Shown here piece by piece: positions 6,344-8,111 of a stretch of 8,111 nucleotides of DNA (position 1 is its first letter; each line of letters begins with the position of its first letter). Both the position numbers and the translations under genes were made by a program. Source of the DNA: Tannerella sp. (lineage in GTDB: Bacteria > Bacteroidota > Bacteroidia > Bacteroidales > Tannerellaceae); the NCBI GenBank assembly GCA_031289515.1, contig JAITPH010000104.1, forward strand, positions 1 to 8,111, in the 5' to 3' direction. The notes beneath the pieces are model-generated. The model was given only the letters and a program-made list of their open reading frames with translations, was not told where the DNA came from and did not search any database.

Positions 6344-6393
6344 AAAATTAGATGTTTTAATAGATATTAGTTATTAATTTAAAAAAGAAAAGT

Positions 6394-7083
6394 ATGAAGA
6401 CAAATTTATTCAAAAAGGCGATAATGCTCGCGGTAGCATTATTTATGGTTATTCCTTTTGCAAAAGCGCAAGTAGAGGTATCCGCAGGTGGCGACATCGT
6501 CAGCAGTTACATCTGGCGCGGTCAGGATTTGGGCGGCGTATCGATTCAACCTTCGGCATCGGTTTCCGTAGGCGGATTGTCACTGTCGGCATGGGGTTCG
6601 GTAGGAATCGAGAGTTATGACACAAAAGAGTTTGATTTTACTCTCGGTTATTCGACCGGCGGATTAAGTTTAGCAATCACGGACTATTGGTTCAACACCT
6701 CAAACAATTATTTCGACTATGCTTCGCATACGACGGCACACATGTTTGAGGCGACTCTGGGATACGATTTCGGGCCTTTGGCTCTTTCGTGGAATACGTA
6801 TTTTGCCGGCACGGACTATCTCAATGAAGACGGAAGCAGGTCTTACTCTACATATATAGAGGCAAGCGCGCCCTTCAAACTCGGCGGACTGGATTTGAAA
6901 GCCGAACTGGGGCTTACCCCATGGGAAGGCTTGTATTCAGACAAGTTCAACGTAGTAAATATAGGAATAACGGTCTCAAAAGAGATTACGGTAACGGAAT
7001 CTTTCGCTATTCCTGCGTTCACCAAAATATGTTTCAGCCCCAACGCTCAGACATGTTTCCTTGTATTCGGCATATCTCTTTAA
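6394..7083 (+). CDS. Putative outer-membrane beta-barrel porin, TorF-like
   Basis: A 229-residue exported protein. The signal peptide is clear: K-K, a hydrophobic core, then A-K-A before Gln26. The mature part alternates short strands rich in Gly, Ser, Tyr and Trp with aromatic residues at strand ends. It begins with an S-S-Y-I-W-R-G-Q segment, which resembles the first strand of the TorF / gcw_chp family (T-x-N-Y-x-x-R-G type), and ends in a hydrophobic strand closing with I-S-L. This suggests an 8-12-strand barrel. The P-II gene follows after 26 bases and an ammonium transporter after that, a combination I know from other Bacteroidetes, so a role in passing ammonium or small amines across the outer membrane is a reasonable inference. 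There is no direct evidence of substrate. The family call is moderate; the barrel and export calls are firmer. Confidence 0.65.
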   Translation: MKTNLFKKAIMLAVALFMVIPFAKAQVEVSAGGDIVSSYIWRGQDLGGVSIQPSASVSVGGLSLSAWGSVGIESYDTKEFDFTLGYSTGGLSLAITDYWFNTSNNYFDYASHTTAHMFEATLGYDFGPLALSWNTYFAGTDYLNEDGSRSYSTYIEASAPFKLGGLDLKAELGLTPWEGLYSDKFNVVNIGITVSKEITVTESFAIPAFTKICFSPNAQTCFLVFGISL

Positions 7084-7109
7084 TTATTCACCGATTAATA
7101 TTTACAAAA

Positions 7110-7466
7110 ATGAAAAAAATTGAAGCAATTATCCGCAAGACCAAATTTGAAGAGGTGAAAGAAGCCCTTCTTAATGTAGACATAGAGTGGTTCTCTTACT
7201 ATGACGTAAGAGGAATCGGGAAGTCGCGCCAGGGACGCATATATCGTGGCGTAGCTTATGACACAAGTTCCATAGAACGTATATTAATATCAATTGTTGT
7301 ACGCGACAAGAACGTTGAAAAGAGTGTAAACGCCATCATCGAATCCGCTCAGACAGGCGAGATCGGCGACGGCCGTATTTTTGTTATTCCTGTTGAAGAT
7401 GCCATCCGCATCAGAACAAGCGAACGCGGAGATATAGCTTTGTATAACGCAGAGCAGGAGAAATAA
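7110..7466 (+). CDS. P-II family nitrogen regulatory protein
   Basis: A 118-residue trimeric signalling protein that senses ATP/ADP and 2-oxoglutarate and typically controls the adjacent ammonium transporter. It starts M-K-K-I-E-A-I-I-R. The B-loop Q-T-G-E-I-G-D-G-R-I-F-V (81-92) and the C-loop R-I-R-T (100-103) are intact. The T-loop (about 37-55) differs from E. coli GlnB/GlnK: it reads G-K-S-R-Q-G-R-I-Y-R-G-V-A-Y, one residue shorter overall. Tyr50 aligns with the uridylylated Tyr51, Arg57 replaces the 2-oxoglutarate ligand Lys58, and the Gln39 position is shifted. The frame is open upstream into the TorF-like gene, but homology begins at the ATG at 7110, preceded by an A-rich leader. It lies 26 bases after that gene and 39 before the transporter gene, so it is probably in one operon. 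It could be called glnK by context or glnB by family; I leave the symbol blank. Confidence 0.93.
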   Translation: MKKIEAIIRKTKFEEVKEALLNVDIEWFSYYDVRGIGKSRQGRIYRGVAYDTSSIERILISIVVRDKNVEKSVNAIIESAQTGEIGDGRIFVIPVEDAIRIRTSERGDIALYNAEQEK

Positions 7467-7505
7467 CACATATAAACAATTATTAATATACTAACTACAA
7501 TTATT

Positions 7506-8111
7506 ATGGATACAAAATATATTCGCATAATTAAAAGAACAATGACTACGTTGTTCATGACAGGTATTTTCTGCACAGCCGTCATGGCTCAGGAAGCCGC
7601 AAACACGACCGAACTTACAGCTACTGTAAATGATTTGTCACTCGGACTGAATACCGTATGGATGTTGCTTGCAGCAGCTCTGGTTTTCTTTATGCAACCC
7701 GGATTTGCCCTCGTTGAAGCCGGTTTCACACGCAGCAAAAATACTGCTAACATACTGATGAAGAACTTATGCGACTTCATGTTCGGCTCTCTCCTGTATT
7801 GGGCTGTCGGATTCGGCATAATGTTCGGAGCGGGCGGATTCCTCGGTATGCCTAATTTTTTCTGTCTTGATTTCCTGGACAGCGACTTGCCGAGAGAAGG
7901 CATTCTGGTTTTCCAGACCGTATTCTGCGCTACGGCCGCAACTATAGTGTCGGGAGCTATGGCGGAAAGGACAAAATATTCAATGTACATCCTCTATTCA
8001 GTCCTGATTTGTACAATCATTTATCCTGTTTCGGGTCACTGGACCTGGGGCGGCGGATGGCTGATGAACGGCGAAGAAGGCAGTTTTATGAACAACACTT
8101 TCGGAACAGTG
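7506..8111 (+). CDS. amt: Ammonium transporter, N-terminal 202 residues (runs off window)
   Basis: The frame from the ATG at 7506 is open to the last base of the window (202 codons, 3' partial). Residues 1-28 form a signal peptide ending in V-M-A before Gln29, as in many Amt proteins. The Amt signature F-M-Q-P-G-F-A-L-V-E-A-G-F-T-R-S-K-N (62-79) is plain. F-Q-T-V-F-C-A-T-A-A-T-I-V (136-148) places Phe140 at the pore gate matching E. coli Phe107. H-W-T-W-G-G-G (178-184) places Trp181 at the periplasmic recruitment site matching Trp148. Four or so transmembrane helices are visible; the pore histidines lie beyond the window. It moves ammonium across the inner membrane and is normally blocked by the P-II protein encoded just upstream. 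An in-frame ATG at 7542 would still leave a signal peptide. Confidence 0.94.
   Translation, partial: MDTKYIRIIKRTMTTLFMTGIFCTAVMAQEAANTTELTATVNDLSLGLNTVWMLLAAALVFFMQPGFALVEAGFTRSKNTANILMKNLCDFMFGSLLYWAVGFGIMFGAGGFLGMPNFFCLDFLDSDLPREGILVFQTVFCATAATIVSGAMAERTKYSMYILYSVLICTIIYPVSGHWTWGGGWLMNGEEGSFMNNTFGTV

Noticed and set aside
6269..6393. Possible sigma-54 promoter for the nitrogen operon
   Set aside because: No GG-N10-GC pair in the right context was found; the TAnnTTTG-type element at 6336-6343 is a better candidate.
6921..7109. Upstream in-frame extension of the P-II frame, starting inside the TorF-like gene
   Set aside because: P-II homology begins exactly at the ATG at 7110; the upstream part overlaps a gene with a clear signal peptide and barrel pattern in another frame and resembles nothing.
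7589..7990. 133-codon minus-strand frame opposite the ammonium transporter
   Set aside because: The plus strand encodes a clear Amt signature over the same bases; the antisense frame shows no motif.

Overview
This window reads as ordinary chromosomal DNA from a member of the Bacteroidota, probably Bacteroidales. The evidence is promoters of the Bacteroidetes type (-33 TTTG, about 20 bases, then -7 TAnnTTTG), A-rich leaders without Shine-Dalgarno sequences, a lipoprotein M16 peptidase, the DapL route to diaminopimelate, and a TorF-like porin / P-II / ammonium transporter cluster. No phage, IS or CRISPR genes were seen.

Layout. At the left edge (1-42, minus) are the first codons of a divergent gene whose N-terminus resembles the Bacteroidetes AAA-ATPase-like / PD-(D/E)XK family. 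The 200-base gap to its right holds two divergent promoters. Next is a large lipoprotein zinc peptidase of family M16 (280-3174). The 291 bases after it are non-coding and carry a strong palindromic repeat, a 13-base tandem duplication and a second, decayed palindrome. Then comes an O6-methylguanine-DNA methyltransferase gene (3466-3966). A promoter at about 4090 drives dapF (4148-4957) and dapL (5042-6268). These encode two consecutive steps of meso-diaminopimelate/lysine synthesis: DapL makes LL-diaminopimelate and DapF epimerises it. A third, partial copy of the palindromic repeat follows dapL. The right end is a nitrogen cluster: an outer-membrane barrel protein of the TorF type (6394-7083), a P-II signalling protein (7110-7466) and the first 202 codons of an ammonium transporter (7506 to the edge).

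How the genes relate. The dap pair supplies the peptidoglycan cross-linking amino acid and lysine. The TorF/P-II/Amt trio is read as one ammonium-uptake operon: outer-membrane passage, regulator, inner-membrane channel. The M16 peptidase and the methyltransferase look like single-gene units. I found no convincing new system. The most unusual items are the dispersed palindromic repeat, the homopolymer tract inside the divergent promoter, the hairpin over the start of the edge gene, and the non-enterobacterial T-loop of the P-II protein.
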